DNA of 64,000 nucleotides, taken from the NCBI GenBank assembly GCA_041398705.1, contig JAWKUI010000001.1:310001-374000 (forward strand), written 5' to 3'. This DNA is from NORP259 sp041398705. Its GTDB lineage: Bacteria; Planctomycetota; UBA1135; GCA-002686595. Of the stretch, positions 8,868-17,437 are shown piece by piece. How positions within the stretch are numbered: position 1 is the first letter of the stretch; each line of letters starts with the position of its first letter. The notes under the pieces were generated by a model. It worked only from the letters and a program-made list of their open reading frames with translations, was not told the origin of the DNA and searched no databases. The translations under genes were made by a program, and so were the position numbers.

Positions 8868-10436
8868 CTAGAAGAGCACGAGCCCCGCAGCGTCCGTCAG
8901 ATTGGAGGTGGGACCGGGGTTGAAGTCCCGGAACCACGCCTGGAAGTTCCAGGCCTGGCCCACCATCGCTGGCAGGGCACCCGGAGTGCCAGGCAACGCA
9001 TTCCAGTGCAGGTCGAGGGCAATCGCTCCCGTCGCGCCGGACATCTGTACTTCGCCAACCCGATTCAGGCGCACCAGGTTCCCCCCAACCAGTAGGGTTC
9101 CTTGACCGCCACCAATCAGCGGCACTTGGTCGTCCTGGCTGCCGGCCAGGAAGTACCCGACCACGTTTGCAGGCAGCTGATCGGCCGACACCGTCAGTAG
9201 GTCGTCCGCGATGCGGTCGCTGCCTTCGAGGTGGATTCGCCCGGCCAAACCCGTCGAGTTGGGCTGCGCAGTGCCGTACCTCGATCCGATCCCCCCCTCG
9301 CCGCGCTGCCAACGATAGAGCTGCTCGGCTTGAAAGGGCGGAAACAGCTCGCCCACCAGCGCATTTCCGTCCCGCGAGCCCAACACGAATTCGCTCGCAT
9401 TCGTTCCCATCAGGTGCAGCACCTCCGCGCCGCCTGAAGCGGTCCATCGATACGCAAAGTGCCTGCCACCGGGCCCGACGCACGAACCGAACACGACTCC
9501 TCCGTCCTCACTGCAGCTCGTAGCAACACAATTGCCCAACGGCCCCAGCGGATTGACGATCTCGATAGTGCCGGTTCCCTCCCGCCAGACGAACGCGCGC
9601 TTCTTGAGGCTCACCCCTTGCTGGTAGCCCACCACAACCGTACCTGCCGCGTTGGAATCCACGCGGTAGGCATGGGCATTGGGGGCCGCGTCTAGGATGG
9701 GCAAGGTCCTCCAACCTCCATTGACCGTGTACCGGTACACCCGCATGGGCGTGTTCGGCTTGGAGGTACCAAACACCACCGAACCATCCCGGCTCACCCC
9801 CGTCAACCATCCTAGGCCCGGATACGAGATGTCCGCAAATCCCGTCGTCTGGTTCCAGCGATAGAACGAGTCTCCCGCCCCTGCAGGGCTCCACTCGCCC
9901 GCCACCGTGCTCCCGTCCCCGCTGCAGTACCGCCCGCGAGCAAACTGACCGCCGAAACTTCCGAGCACCTGCATCCCGGTGCTCGCACTCCAACGGAACG
10001 CATCTGGCCCGTTCCACCCGACCACGACCGTGCCATCCTCACTCACATCCGACGCCACAGCCACACTCGCCCCCGGCGTCAGATCGACGACTCCTCCCTC
10101 CAGCGTCCAAAGTACCGCCGTATCCGCCGTCCCGGCCCGCCCAAAGCCGATCACCACACCACCACGCTCGGCCATTCCAGTGACATACACCTGATCGATG
10201 CCGCTCGCCGGATCTCCCACGATCTCGACGAAGTCGTGCCCCGGCTGCCAGAATCGCCAATGCATGTATCCCGTGGGATCCATCTGCTGAAAGGCGACCT
10301 TCTGCGCCTCGCCGTCCGCATGAAAGCCCAACGGCGCCCCATGGATCTCGGGAGAAAGCTGCAGTCGGTCCTGGGCCACCCCCTTGCCCGCCAGCAAGGC
10401 CGCCAATCCAAGGCCCATCAAAAGATGTCGTTTCAT
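8868..10436 (-). CDS. Secreted beta-propeller-like protein with FQxWxRD tail
   Basis: This 522-aa protein has a signal peptide (MKRHLLMGLGLAALLAGKGVAQ). The start is supported by a strong AGGAGG five bases upstream. The body is built of ~50-residue repeats with phrases such as DVSEDGTVVVGW, GVSRDGSVVFGTS and SCSEDGGVVFGSC alternating with W/F-rich strands. This resembles the HAF-type extracellular repeats predicted to form a beta-propeller. The last ~110 residues form a separate domain ending in GQAWNFQAWFRD...SNLTDAAGLVLF, shared with the proteins at 19415-21136 and 45875-47899. It is probably surface-exposed or secreted. Function unknown. Confidence 0.78.
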   Translation of the reverse strand: MKRHLLMGLGLAALLAGKGVAQDRLQLSPEIHGAPLGFHADGEAQKVAFQQMDPTGYMHWRFWQPGHDFVEIVGDPASGIDQVYVTGMAERGGVVIGFGRAGTADTAVLWTLEGGVVDLTPGASVAVASDVSEDGTVVVGWNGPDAFRWSASTGMQVLGSFGGQFARGRYCSGDGSTVAGEWSPAGAGDSFYRWNQTTGFADISYPGLGWLTGVSRDGSVVFGTSKPNTPMRVYRYTVNGGWRTLPILDAAPNAHAYRVDSNAAGTVVVGYQQGVSLKKRAFVWREGTGTIEIVNPLGPLGNCVATSCSEDGGVVFGSCVGPGGRHFAYRWTASGGAEVLHLMGTNASEFVLGSRDGNALVGELFPPFQAEQLYRWQRGEGGIGSRYGTAQPNSTGLAGRIHLEGSDRIADDLLTVSADQLPANVVGYFLAGSQDDQVPLIGGGQGTLLVGGNLVRLNRVGEVQMSGATGAIALDLHWNALPGTPGALPAMVGQAWNFQAWFRDFNPGPTSNLTDAAGLVLF

Positions 10437-10694
10437 CGAAGCCTCCTACTGCACTTGGCTCACTCGGAGTCGCCCGGACATTGACCCCAACGCCGCGCCA
10501 CAACGCAGCGCCGGCCAAGCAACCCCGGCTTGATAGGTAGGCAGAGAGTTTGCCCAGGTATCACTCCCCCTTCCCCCCGGAACGCGGCATTCGGTCCACC
10601 CACCGACGCATCCCCCCCAACGCAACAAGATTGAATCTCGATCCAGGGCGCCTTTGGCTATTCGCCCGCCAGGCCGATCTGCCAGGCTGACCCT

Positions 10695-11156
10695 TCACCC
10701 CCCCAGATAGATCAATGCCGCCCAGCAGACGCAGTTGAAGACCAACCCCACGTACACAAGCCAGGTGGCTTTCAAGTACAGGTGTTCGGGCATCTGCCGC
10801 CCATCCAAGAAATGCCGGTAGCGGAGATTGCAGAGCAGATCGCGGAAGTACTTCCTCACCTGGAGATTCGCGCAGGCCCCCACTCCATTCTGCACGATGA
10901 AGAACAAGGCCAACCCCACCAGGAGTCCCCGCTTCACCTCCCTGTTTGAATAAGGCGCAGCGAGCCAACCCATCGTTGCGTAGTTCGTTGCCGAGAAGAA
11001 CGTGAACCACGAAACGAGCATCTTCATCACTCCAAGGGAGTTCTGATGAATCACTTCTGGGCTCTCGTTGCGGTCGCCAGCGGTGCGCCGGCCAACGGAC
11101 CGGGCTCCGCTGGAAACCCAGTCGTACTCCTGCCACGCCATTTCGTCGTGCTTCAT
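10695..11156 (-). CDS. Small multi-pass membrane protein, unknown family
   Basis: This 153-aa protein has a soluble N-terminus and three hydrophobic segments (around MLVSWFTFFSATNYATMGWL, GLLVGLALFFIVQNGVGACA and ATWLVYVGLVFNCVCWAALI). The start at 11156 (MKHDEMAWQEYDW) is preferred over the longer frame to 11201 because a GGAG sits eight bases upstream and the extra 15 codons run into the nrdJ terminator. No family is recognised. It lies downstream of nrdJ, separated by a strong terminator, so it is probably transcribed on its own. Confidence 0.6.
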   Translation of the reverse strand: MKHDEMAWQEYDWVSSGARSVGRRTAGDRNESPEVIHQNSLGVMKMLVSWFTFFSATNYATMGWLAAPYSNREVKRGLLVGLALFFIVQNGVGACANLQVRKYFRDLLCNLRYRHFLDGRQMPEHLYLKATWLVYVGLVFNCVCWAALIYLGG

Positions 11157-11198
11157 GCTCTTCGCTCCAACCGCGCGATCATTGCGCAGCGATAGAAA

Positions 11199-11237
11199 CA
11201 CCGCAGCCCAGCCACCTGTCGGGGCTGGGCTGCGGTG
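11199..11237 (-). terminator. Rho-independent terminator after nrdJ
   Basis: Perfect 15-bp stem: CACCGCAGCCCAGCC at 11199-11213 pairs with GGCTGGGCTGCGGTG at 11223-11237 across a 9-base loop. On the minus strand it lies about 75 bases past the nrdJ stop and is followed by TTTCTATC. Confidence 0.82.
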
Positions 11238-11311
11238 GTTGCGTATCGTACGGCCCGAGGCTCGCTTCGGGGTGACCCGTTCTGAGCCTCAGGCGTCGCG
11301 CGCGTGAACCC

Positions 11312-13798
11312 TTAGCACTGGCTGAATCCGCAGCTGTGGCACTTGGCGCAGCCTTCTTGGAAAGCCAGGTTGCCGTTGGAGCAGGCGGGGCACTTGATCT
11401 GGTAGCCAGCCACGTTCTTGGGCGACTTGGTGCGGGCGGGAGCCGGCGCGGGGGTGGAGGCTTCCGCGGAGTGGTTGTCGTCGAAGCCGGCGCGGCCCAG
11501 CAGCAAGGCCTCGAGGCCGTGGCGCTTCTTGGCTTCGAGGTACCGGCTGAGGGCCGTTGCCAAGCCGTCGGCCAGGGACATGATGCGGCCGTTGGCGGTG
11601 GGCACCGACAGGCTCGAACCGATGCCCGAGAACTGGCTGATGGCCTTCTGCAGGCTGCCATTCGAGCGCAGCCACAGGCTCAACATGCGGCAGATGGCTT
11701 CCAGGTCGGAGTTGGCCACATCGCCGCCCTTGCCGAGCTGCGCAAAGACCTCGCGCTCGCGGCCGGAGATCGGATCGACGGAGACCTTCACGTGCATGTT
11801 GCCGAACGGCGTCATCTGGCGGATGCGCAGGCAGCTCATGATCTCCGGCAACTTCATCGGCGCCAATTCGGCCCCGCTCGCGTTCACATTGATCAGGAGT
11901 TCGGCCGCATCCGGGGTCGCCGGGGCCTCGGCCTCGGACGACTTCTTCAGAGCCATCGGCTGCATCTCGCGGCATCCATCGCGGTACACCGTGACGCCCT
12001 TTACATCCAGGTCGATGGCCAGTTCGCAGATCTTGCGCACATCGTCGACAGTGGCGGAGTTCGGGAAGTTGATCGTCTTCGAGATCGACGCATCGCAGTG
12101 ATCCTGGAAGGCCGCCTGCATGCGCATGTGCCACTCCGGCTCGATATCGTGGGCCGTGACAAAGATCCGGCGGTGCTCTTCCGGAACGCCATCGACGTGC
12201 TGCAGCGACCCCTCGGCGAGGATCTTGTCGATCAATTCCTCGCTGTAGTACCCACCTTCACGCGCCGCGTTCTCGAAGACGTAGTTGACCTCGCGCATGA
12301 TGGTCGGCTTGCCCGAGGTGTCCTTCATGACCTGGCGCTGGAAGGCCAGGGAGAACATCGGCTCGATGCCACCAGAGCAATCCGCGATGATCGAGATGGT
12401 GCCGGTCGGCGCAATGGTGGTGGTGTACGAGTTGCGCAGCTTGCGTCCGCGCTCCTCCCACTCCGAGCCCTCCCACGCCGGGAACACGCCCCGCTCTTCC
12501 GCCAGGATTTCGCTGGCTAGGTGCGACTCCTCTTCCATCACGCGCATCAGCTCACGGCCGAAGTCGCAGGCGTCATCGCTGTTATACGGGATGCCCAGCT
12601 TGAACAGCGCGTCGGCAAAACCCATCACGCCCAGACCCACGCGGCGAGTCGAACGCGACATGCTGTCGATCTCGCGCAACGGGTACTTGTTGACTTCGAT
12701 CACGTCATCGAGGAAACGCGTGGTCGAGTGGATGACGCTCTTGAAGACCTCCCAATCGAAGGTGGCCTCCTCGCCCTCCCCTTCCACCAACAGGCCGACG
12801 TTGATCGAACCCAAGTTGCAGGAGTCATAGGCGTGCAGAGGCTGCTCGCCGCAGGGGTTGGTCGCTTCGATCAGGCCGACGTTCTTGATCGGGTTGGTGC
12901 GGTTGATGCGATCGATGAAGAGCAGGCCCGGCTCGCCGCTGTTGTGGGCATGATCGATGATCAGGTCCCAAAGCTCGCCGACCGTCCAGTGCTGGCCGGT
13001 GCCCTTGCCGTCTTGGTCCCGCTTCTCGAGGTTCGACCAGACCCCAGTGCGCGGGTTCATGACCTCGTGCAGGGTGCTCGGGTCGATGCGCAGGGCTTCG
13101 ATGTACTTGTCCGTCACCGCCACCGACACGTTGTAGTTGGTGATCTTGGTGCGGTCGTCCTTGAACGTGATGAAGCGCGCGATGTCGGGGTGATCCACCC
13201 GAAGAACCCCCATGTTCGCACCACGACGGAAGGCTCCTTGCTGGATCGCGTCGGTCGCCTTGCTGAAGACCTGGATGAAGGAGAGCGGTCCCTCGGTGGT
13301 GCCACCGGAAGTCGAAACCACGTCGCCGGCGGGGCGCAGCCGCGAGAAGGAGAAGCCGGTGCCCCCACCCGCCTTCTGGATCATGGCCGTCGCCTTGATC
13401 GATTCAAAGATGCCCTCGATCGAATCTTCGATCGGCAACACGAAACACGCCGACAACATGCCCATTTCACGGCCGGCGTTCATCAGGCACGGGCTGTTCG
13501 GCATGAAGAGCCGCGTCGACATCAGCGAGTAGAATTCGCGCGCGGTGTCGAGGGCGTGTTGGGTGTCTCCGTCAGAAAACGCAAGCTCGCCCTTCGCGAC
13601 GTGGCTGGCGACGCGCCAGAACAACTGCCGGGGCGTCTCGATGACCTCGCCGGTGTCGTTGTCCTTCTTCAGGTAACGACGTTCCAGGACGGTGTGGCCG
13701 TTCTCGGTCAGGTCAGGATCGGGCAGGTCCGCCGGGGGGTGTACCGATTCCAGCTGCGCGAGCGCCGCCTTGGGGTCCAACTGGGTCGGTTCAGTCAT
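11312..13798 (-). CDS. nrdJ: Adenosylcobalamin-dependent ribonucleotide reductase (class II)
   Basis: This 828-aa cytoplasmic enzyme reduces ribonucleotides to deoxyribonucleotides for DNA synthesis, using adenosylcobalamin to make the thiyl radical, so no oxygen or separate radical subunit is needed. Visible landmarks are RLFMPNSPCLMNAGREMGML with the first redox cysteine, the KAGGGTGFSFSRLRP loop, the NPCGEQPL finger loop with radical Cys and Glu, the SCNLGSINV strand, and the PTGTISIIADCSGGIEP stretch. The C-terminus ends in a Cys-rich zinc-ribbon-like tail (CPACSNG...CAKCHSCGFSQC), as in other long NrdJ proteins. An in-frame GTG at 13828 would add ten residues; neither start has a good Shine-Dalgarno. 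No class I nrdAB genes are in the window. Confidence 0.96.
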   Translation of the reverse strand: MTEPTQLDPKAALAQLESVHPPADLPDPDLTENGHTVLERRYLKKDNDTGEVIETPRQLFWRVASHVAKGELAFSDGDTQHALDTAREFYSLMSTRLFMPNSPCLMNAGREMGMLSACFVLPIEDSIEGIFESIKATAMIQKAGGGTGFSFSRLRPAGDVVSTSGGTTEGPLSFIQVFSKATDAIQQGAFRRGANMGVLRVDHPDIARFITFKDDRTKITNYNVSVAVTDKYIEALRIDPSTLHEVMNPRTGVWSNLEKRDQDGKGTGQHWTVGELWDLIIDHAHNSGEPGLLFIDRINRTNPIKNVGLIEATNPCGEQPLHAYDSCNLGSINVGLLVEGEGEEATFDWEVFKSVIHSTTRFLDDVIEVNKYPLREIDSMSRSTRRVGLGVMGFADALFKLGIPYNSDDACDFGRELMRVMEEESHLASEILAEERGVFPAWEGSEWEERGRKLRNSYTTTIAPTGTISIIADCSGGIEPMFSLAFQRQVMKDTSGKPTIMREVNYVFENAAREGGYYSEELIDKILAEGSLQHVDGVPEEHRRIFVTAHDIEPEWHMRMQAAFQDHCDASISKTINFPNSATVDDVRKICELAIDLDVKGVTVYRDGCREMQPMALKKSSEAEAPATPDAAELLINVNASGAELAPMKLPEIMSCLRIRQMTPFGNMHVKVSVDPISGREREVFAQLGKGGDVANSDLEAICRMLSLWLRSNGSLQKAISQFSGIGSSLSVPTANGRIMSLADGLATALSRYLEAKKRHGLEALLLGRAGFDDNHSAEASTPAPAPARTKSPKNVAGYQIKCPACSNGNLAFQEGCAKCHSCGFSQC

Positions 13799-14147
13799 CG
13801 CGGGGGAATCGGTCGAGGTGATCTGCACTGTCGCTCTTGTGGGCTCAAGAAAACGGGAACGAAGCAGGACCCGGCGCGCAACGCGTCGGCCCCGCGTCGA
13901 TGATCCGCCTCTGAAGCCAGCCCTTCAAGTTCAGCGCGGGAATATTGGGCCGGTCCAGGTCACCGTCCGCCCCCACAAGGGTTTAGGCCACCGGAACCGC
14001 CATGCAACGGGTGCGGACCGAGGGAAGCCGCTTCCCGCGTCCGAGAACACGAAAGAATTTCCCCACCGAGCACCTTCCGACCATTCAGCGGTTCCGAGCG
14101 CGATGCCGATCCGGGGGGCACAGGAATTTTTTCCCCGCCCCTCCCCA
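13799..14147. other. Divergent regulatory gap between nrdJ and a lipoprotein gene
   Basis: About 350 bases holding the promoters of two divergent genes. A long palindromic hairpin (14014-14043) is the only clear structure. I looked for the conserved elements of a cobalamin riboswitch upstream of nrdJ and for NrdR boxes, and found neither convincingly. Confidence 0.5.
14014..14043. promoter_or_regulatory. Palindromic hairpin between nrdJ and the lipoprotein gene
   Basis: GGGAAGC-C-GCTTCCC (14022-14036) is a perfect 7-bp palindrome. It is flanked by a second matching pair, CGGAC (14014-14018) and GTCCG (14039-14043). It could be a repressor operator or a structured leader in the nrdJ transcript; no partner is identified. 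Confidence 0.4.
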
Positions 14148-15767
14148 ATGGACAAGCGCATCCTCCTCCCCGGCCTCTTGAGCCTCGCTGCTTGCAGCGA
14201 CTCCAACGCCCCCAAGGTTCAAGAATCCCAGGCCCCGACCCCCGTTGTGACGGAGAGTCGAGCCGAGGTCTCCACCACCCAGGACCCCAACCAGGCCCTG
14301 GCGGAAGCCATGGCCTCCGAGCTCGAACGCGGCCTCCGCGAAGCCTTCGAGGAACAAAGCCGGTTGATGGCCTTGGGCGGCACGCCCGAGGAAATCGCAA
14401 ATGCCCGCGCGCAATTCGATCAGGTTGGCGCCTCCCCCGGCGGCATGCCCGCCTACCTGGCCCCGGATGACCTGCGCGGCACCCCCCTGCGATCGGCCAT
14501 GGAACTGCTGCTGTCCGACAGCGGCCTTTCCCTGGAACCCGGCGAGTTCGCGGGCATCGTCGGCCAACCCGTCGAGGTCGACGCGGCCGGCCAATCGCGC
14601 CTCCAGGCCCTGCACTCCTTGGCTCAGCAAGTCGGGCTGCTGCCAGAACTGCCCTCCATCGGCACTTACGGCGAAGTTGCCACCCAAATCCACCTACGTT
14701 CACCTAAAGAAGGCGCCCCGCAGCCCCAACCCGCCTACACCGGCGCCTTCCAGATCCGGAGCAGCGGAGTCACCGAGCTTCCGCCCCACGGGGTCGGCGA
14801 GGTGCACCTGGTAGCGAGCGCCCTCGGCCTCTCCCCCAGCGACCTGGCCGCCAACGATGGGATGAGCGAGTACTTCGAGATCGAAAGCGCCATCGGCCCG
14901 GATGGCCAGAACCTGCTCGCCCGCGACGGGGTGCACCGCCTGACCTCCCCGCGCCGCATCGGCCACTTCTGGCAGGTGGACTGCGATCTGGAGCTGGCGC
15001 ACCTTCTCTCGGACGTGACGGAGATCGCCGAACTGCGCGGGACCCTGAATATCAACCAGCCCGCCAAGGTCCACGACATGCTCTTCGAGAGCCTGCTGAC
15101 CACCAGCCGCGGGGCGGGAGACCTCGAGGTCACCTTGGTCCGCGGCGGCGTGGAAAACGAACTCCGAATCACCGGCGCCGGCGCGGAGAGCGTCCAGGTC
15201 CTCTGGGCACCGGAGACCAAAGACGGCACGCCTCTGGGCATCGTCAACCAGAACCAGTACGCCTACAGCGGACAGACCCAGGCGACCATGACCACGTCGG
15301 AAGTGCCCTATCGCTTGCACGTGAAGCTGGTCGAGACCCGCGCCTCGCGCCAGCCCTTCGTGCTGCGCAACATCCCCCTTCCCGGACACGACAAGCAGCC
15401 CGAAAGCGAAGTCGCCCTCGAATTCGAAGGCAGCCAACCTGTCTCCGTCGTCTTCGGCGACTTCGAGGACCGCAACTCCGAATTCCCGCGGCTCCGACTC
15501 CGCAGCGTCTGCCACTCGAACAAGAGCGTGCGCAACGTCCAAGTCAAGCTGGTCTACCTGAACGAGAAGAACAAGGCGATCGGTGATGCCTTCGCCACCC
15601 TGTCGAACACCGACTTCACGTCGCCCGACCAGTGCTTCCTGCAAGTCGGGGAGGCCAAAACCACCTCGGAACCGGCCTTCTTCATGCCCGCCGAAGTGGT
15701 TTCGGTCCAAGTCGCGGTGCAAGCGGTTGAATTCATGGATGCTTCCCGGTGGCAAGTGGCACCCTGA
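14148..15767 (+). CDS. Predicted lipoprotein, unknown function
   Basis: This 539-aa protein starts MDKRILLPGLLSLAACSDSN, a lipoprotein signal peptide with lipobox LAAC, so it is predicted to be lipid-anchored in the cell envelope. An acidic, Glu/Ala-rich helical region (~35-90) follows, then a largely beta-stranded body with no recognised domain. The ATG at 14148 was chosen over a longer frame beginning at 13692 because it gives a textbook lipobox and the upstream part is antisense to nrdJ. The gene is monocistronic and ends at a strong terminator. Confidence 0.75.
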   Translation: MDKRILLPGLLSLAACSDSNAPKVQESQAPTPVVTESRAEVSTTQDPNQALAEAMASELERGLREAFEEQSRLMALGGTPEEIANARAQFDQVGASPGGMPAYLAPDDLRGTPLRSAMELLLSDSGLSLEPGEFAGIVGQPVEVDAAGQSRLQALHSLAQQVGLLPELPSIGTYGEVATQIHLRSPKEGAPQPQPAYTGAFQIRSSGVTELPPHGVGEVHLVASALGLSPSDLAANDGMSEYFEIESAIGPDGQNLLARDGVHRLTSPRRIGHFWQVDCDLELAHLLSDVTEIAELRGTLNINQPAKVHDMLFESLLTTSRGAGDLEVTLVRGGVENELRITGAGAESVQVLWAPETKDGTPLGIVNQNQYAYSGQTQATMTTSEVPYRLHVKLVETRASRQPFVLRNIPLPGHDKQPESEVALEFEGSQPVSVVFGDFEDRNSEFPRLRLRSVCHSNKSVRNVQVKLVYLNEKNKAIGDAFATLSNTDFTSPDQCFLQVGEAKTTSEPAFFMPAEVVSVQVAVQAVEFMDASRWQVAP

Positions 15768-15793
15768 CCATCCATCGGCTTTCCTGATTGAGC

Positions 15794-15829
15794 GGCGGCG
15801 CAGGACATTCCTGCGCCGCCTTTCTTTTT
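15794..15829 (+). terminator. Rho-independent terminator
   Basis: Perfect 11-bp stem GGCGGCGCAGG (15794-15804) / CCTGCGCCGCC (15810-15820) with loop ACATT, followed by TTTCTTTTT. It ends the lipoprotein gene and lies between two convergent genes. Confidence 0.92.
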
Positions 15830-15831
15830 GT

Positions 15832-17235
15832 CTACCTGCCGCCGGAGACCTTTGCTTCCAAGGCTCCGGCAACGAAGGTGCGCACCCGCAATCGCCCAGG
15901 CTCCGGGCCCATTTCCATCCAGAGCACCAGGTCGCCGGGCCACAACTTGCCCTCCGACCTCGGCTCGGACCCAAAGCGGTGGAACACCACCCAATCCTTG
16001 GCTGGAATCGACGCCAAGGGACCCCCTGCGATCGGCAGCTCCCGCCGTTCCGCCAATCGCGCCAATCCAAGCCGAGCGTACTCCCATTCCCATTTGAATC
16101 CCGCCGGCTCCGCCTTCAACGTCTCGCGCCACGCCGCCAAGGCTTCCGCAGGTCGGCCCTCCCGCTCGAGCCGTGCCCCCACGTAGAACCACACTTCAGC
16201 CATTAAGTTGTCAAGGAGCTCGGCCTGCTCCAGCCGGCGCTGCCGCTCCGCCTGCGCCTGCTGCAGAAAACCTTCTTGCCCCTCTTGACCGATCACGAAG
16301 CGCGCGAGTTTCACATCCCAATCGGAAATTTCTCGCGAAGGACTCTCCACGATCTGCGCGAGCTCCTTGCGCGCCGTCTCTTGGGCCGCAACATCCCCGA
16401 TCAACACCATCCAAATGCGCACATAGACGCCGAGGTTGCGCTCGCGGGCCAGGGCCGCTTCGAGGAACTTCGTCGCCAAAGCCCGATCCCCGCGTAAGCC
16501 CGCCAGGTAACCCAGCTGCTCGTGAATCTGGGGCCAATCGGCAAATTCCTGCTCGGCCAGCAGCGCCTGCAAGTGACGCTCTGCCCCCTCAAAATCGCGC
16601 GCCCGCAACCAGGTCTCCAGCAACGAAAAGCCCAATCGCCAAGCCTGCTGCGGATCGTCGCCATAGTAGATGTGAAACGCCTTGCGGGCCCCGTCGAATC
16701 GCAGCAGCCCCAGGCGCGTATCCGCGATCCAGAGCCGCGTGCGGTGGAAGATCGTCTGTGCGCCATTGCTGGCGGCAGCCACTTCGTCGGCAGCGGTGAC
16801 CGCTTCGGCCTTCGCGTGGGCGGCGCCGAACATACCCAAGGCTTCGTCGCCGAAACCCCGCCGCTGCAAGCACATTCCCAGTGCGTATTCCGACCAGAAG
16901 GATCCAGGATCTGCCGCCAACGCCCCCCGGAGCGCTCGGGCACCAGCCGCGTAGAACCCATCGGCCCGGGCCATTTCCTGCCGCTCACGCGCATCCTCCC
17001 CGAGCAAGTACTGACTGTGACCTAGCCACCAATTCGCCAGCGCATCGCCTGGAGTCAGGGACAGCGCCGCTTCGAAGATGTGGCCGCCCGCTTCCACCCG
17101 CTGACGCTCGGCTTCGCGCAGGAGCGCCGAAGATCCGTCGGTCAAGTACGTCCTCCCGAGCTCCACCAGCTCCGGCGAAGTGCTGGGAAGCTGCGGCGCG
17201 GGCAAGAGCAATGCAAACAAAGGCAGAAAGTGCAT
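15832..17235 (-). CDS. Exported TPR-repeat protein
   Basis: This 467-aa protein has a short signal peptide (MHFLPLFALLLPAPQLP) and then mainly alpha-helical repeats. TPR-like units are readable throughout, for example WWLGHSQYLLGE, YALGMCLQRRGFGDEALGMF and ERHLQALLAEQE. A basic, Gln/Glu-rich helix (QQAQAERQRRLEQAELL) lies in the C-terminal half. TPR proteins act as protein-binding scaffolds; the partner here is unknown. The final ~70 residues (from GGPLASIPAKDWVVFHRFG) look like a separate beta domain. Convergent with the preceding lipoprotein gene. Confidence 0.75.
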   Translation of the reverse strand: MHFLPLFALLLPAPQLPSTSPELVELGRTYLTDGSSALLREAERQRVEAGGHIFEAALSLTPGDALANWWLGHSQYLLGEDARERQEMARADGFYAAGARALRGALAADPGSFWSEYALGMCLQRRGFGDEALGMFGAAHAKAEAVTAADEVAAASNGAQTIFHRTRLWIADTRLGLLRFDGARKAFHIYYGDDPQQAWRLGFSLLETWLRARDFEGAERHLQALLAEQEFADWPQIHEQLGYLAGLRGDRALATKFLEAALARERNLGVYVRIWMVLIGDVAAQETARKELAQIVESPSREISDWDVKLARFVIGQEGQEGFLQQAQAERQRRLEQAELLDNLMAEVWFYVGARLEREGRPAEALAAWRETLKAEPAGFKWEWEYARLGLARLAERRELPIAGGPLASIPAKDWVVFHRFGSEPRSEGKLWPGDLVLWMEMGPEPGRLRVRTFVAGALEAKVSGGR

Positions 17236-17437
17236 GAAACCAGCGTGGGGTGCGGACGGTCTATGGGCCTGGAGGCGCAGCTTCCCATTTCACTGGTCCA
17301 CCGGCAATTGCCATGCAGACTCAATTCCAATCCGTCCACCTTCGATCGTGCGTAGCGTTTGGCTACACAATCCTTCCGCTTCGGCCTGGCCGCTCGCCGC
17401 CGCCCAAAAAGCCCGGGGCCTGCGCTAGAATCCGGCC

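Noticed and set aside
13799..14147. Cobalamin riboswitch upstream of nrdJ
   Set aside because: The conserved B12-box and core strings could not be found; only an unrelated hairpin is present.
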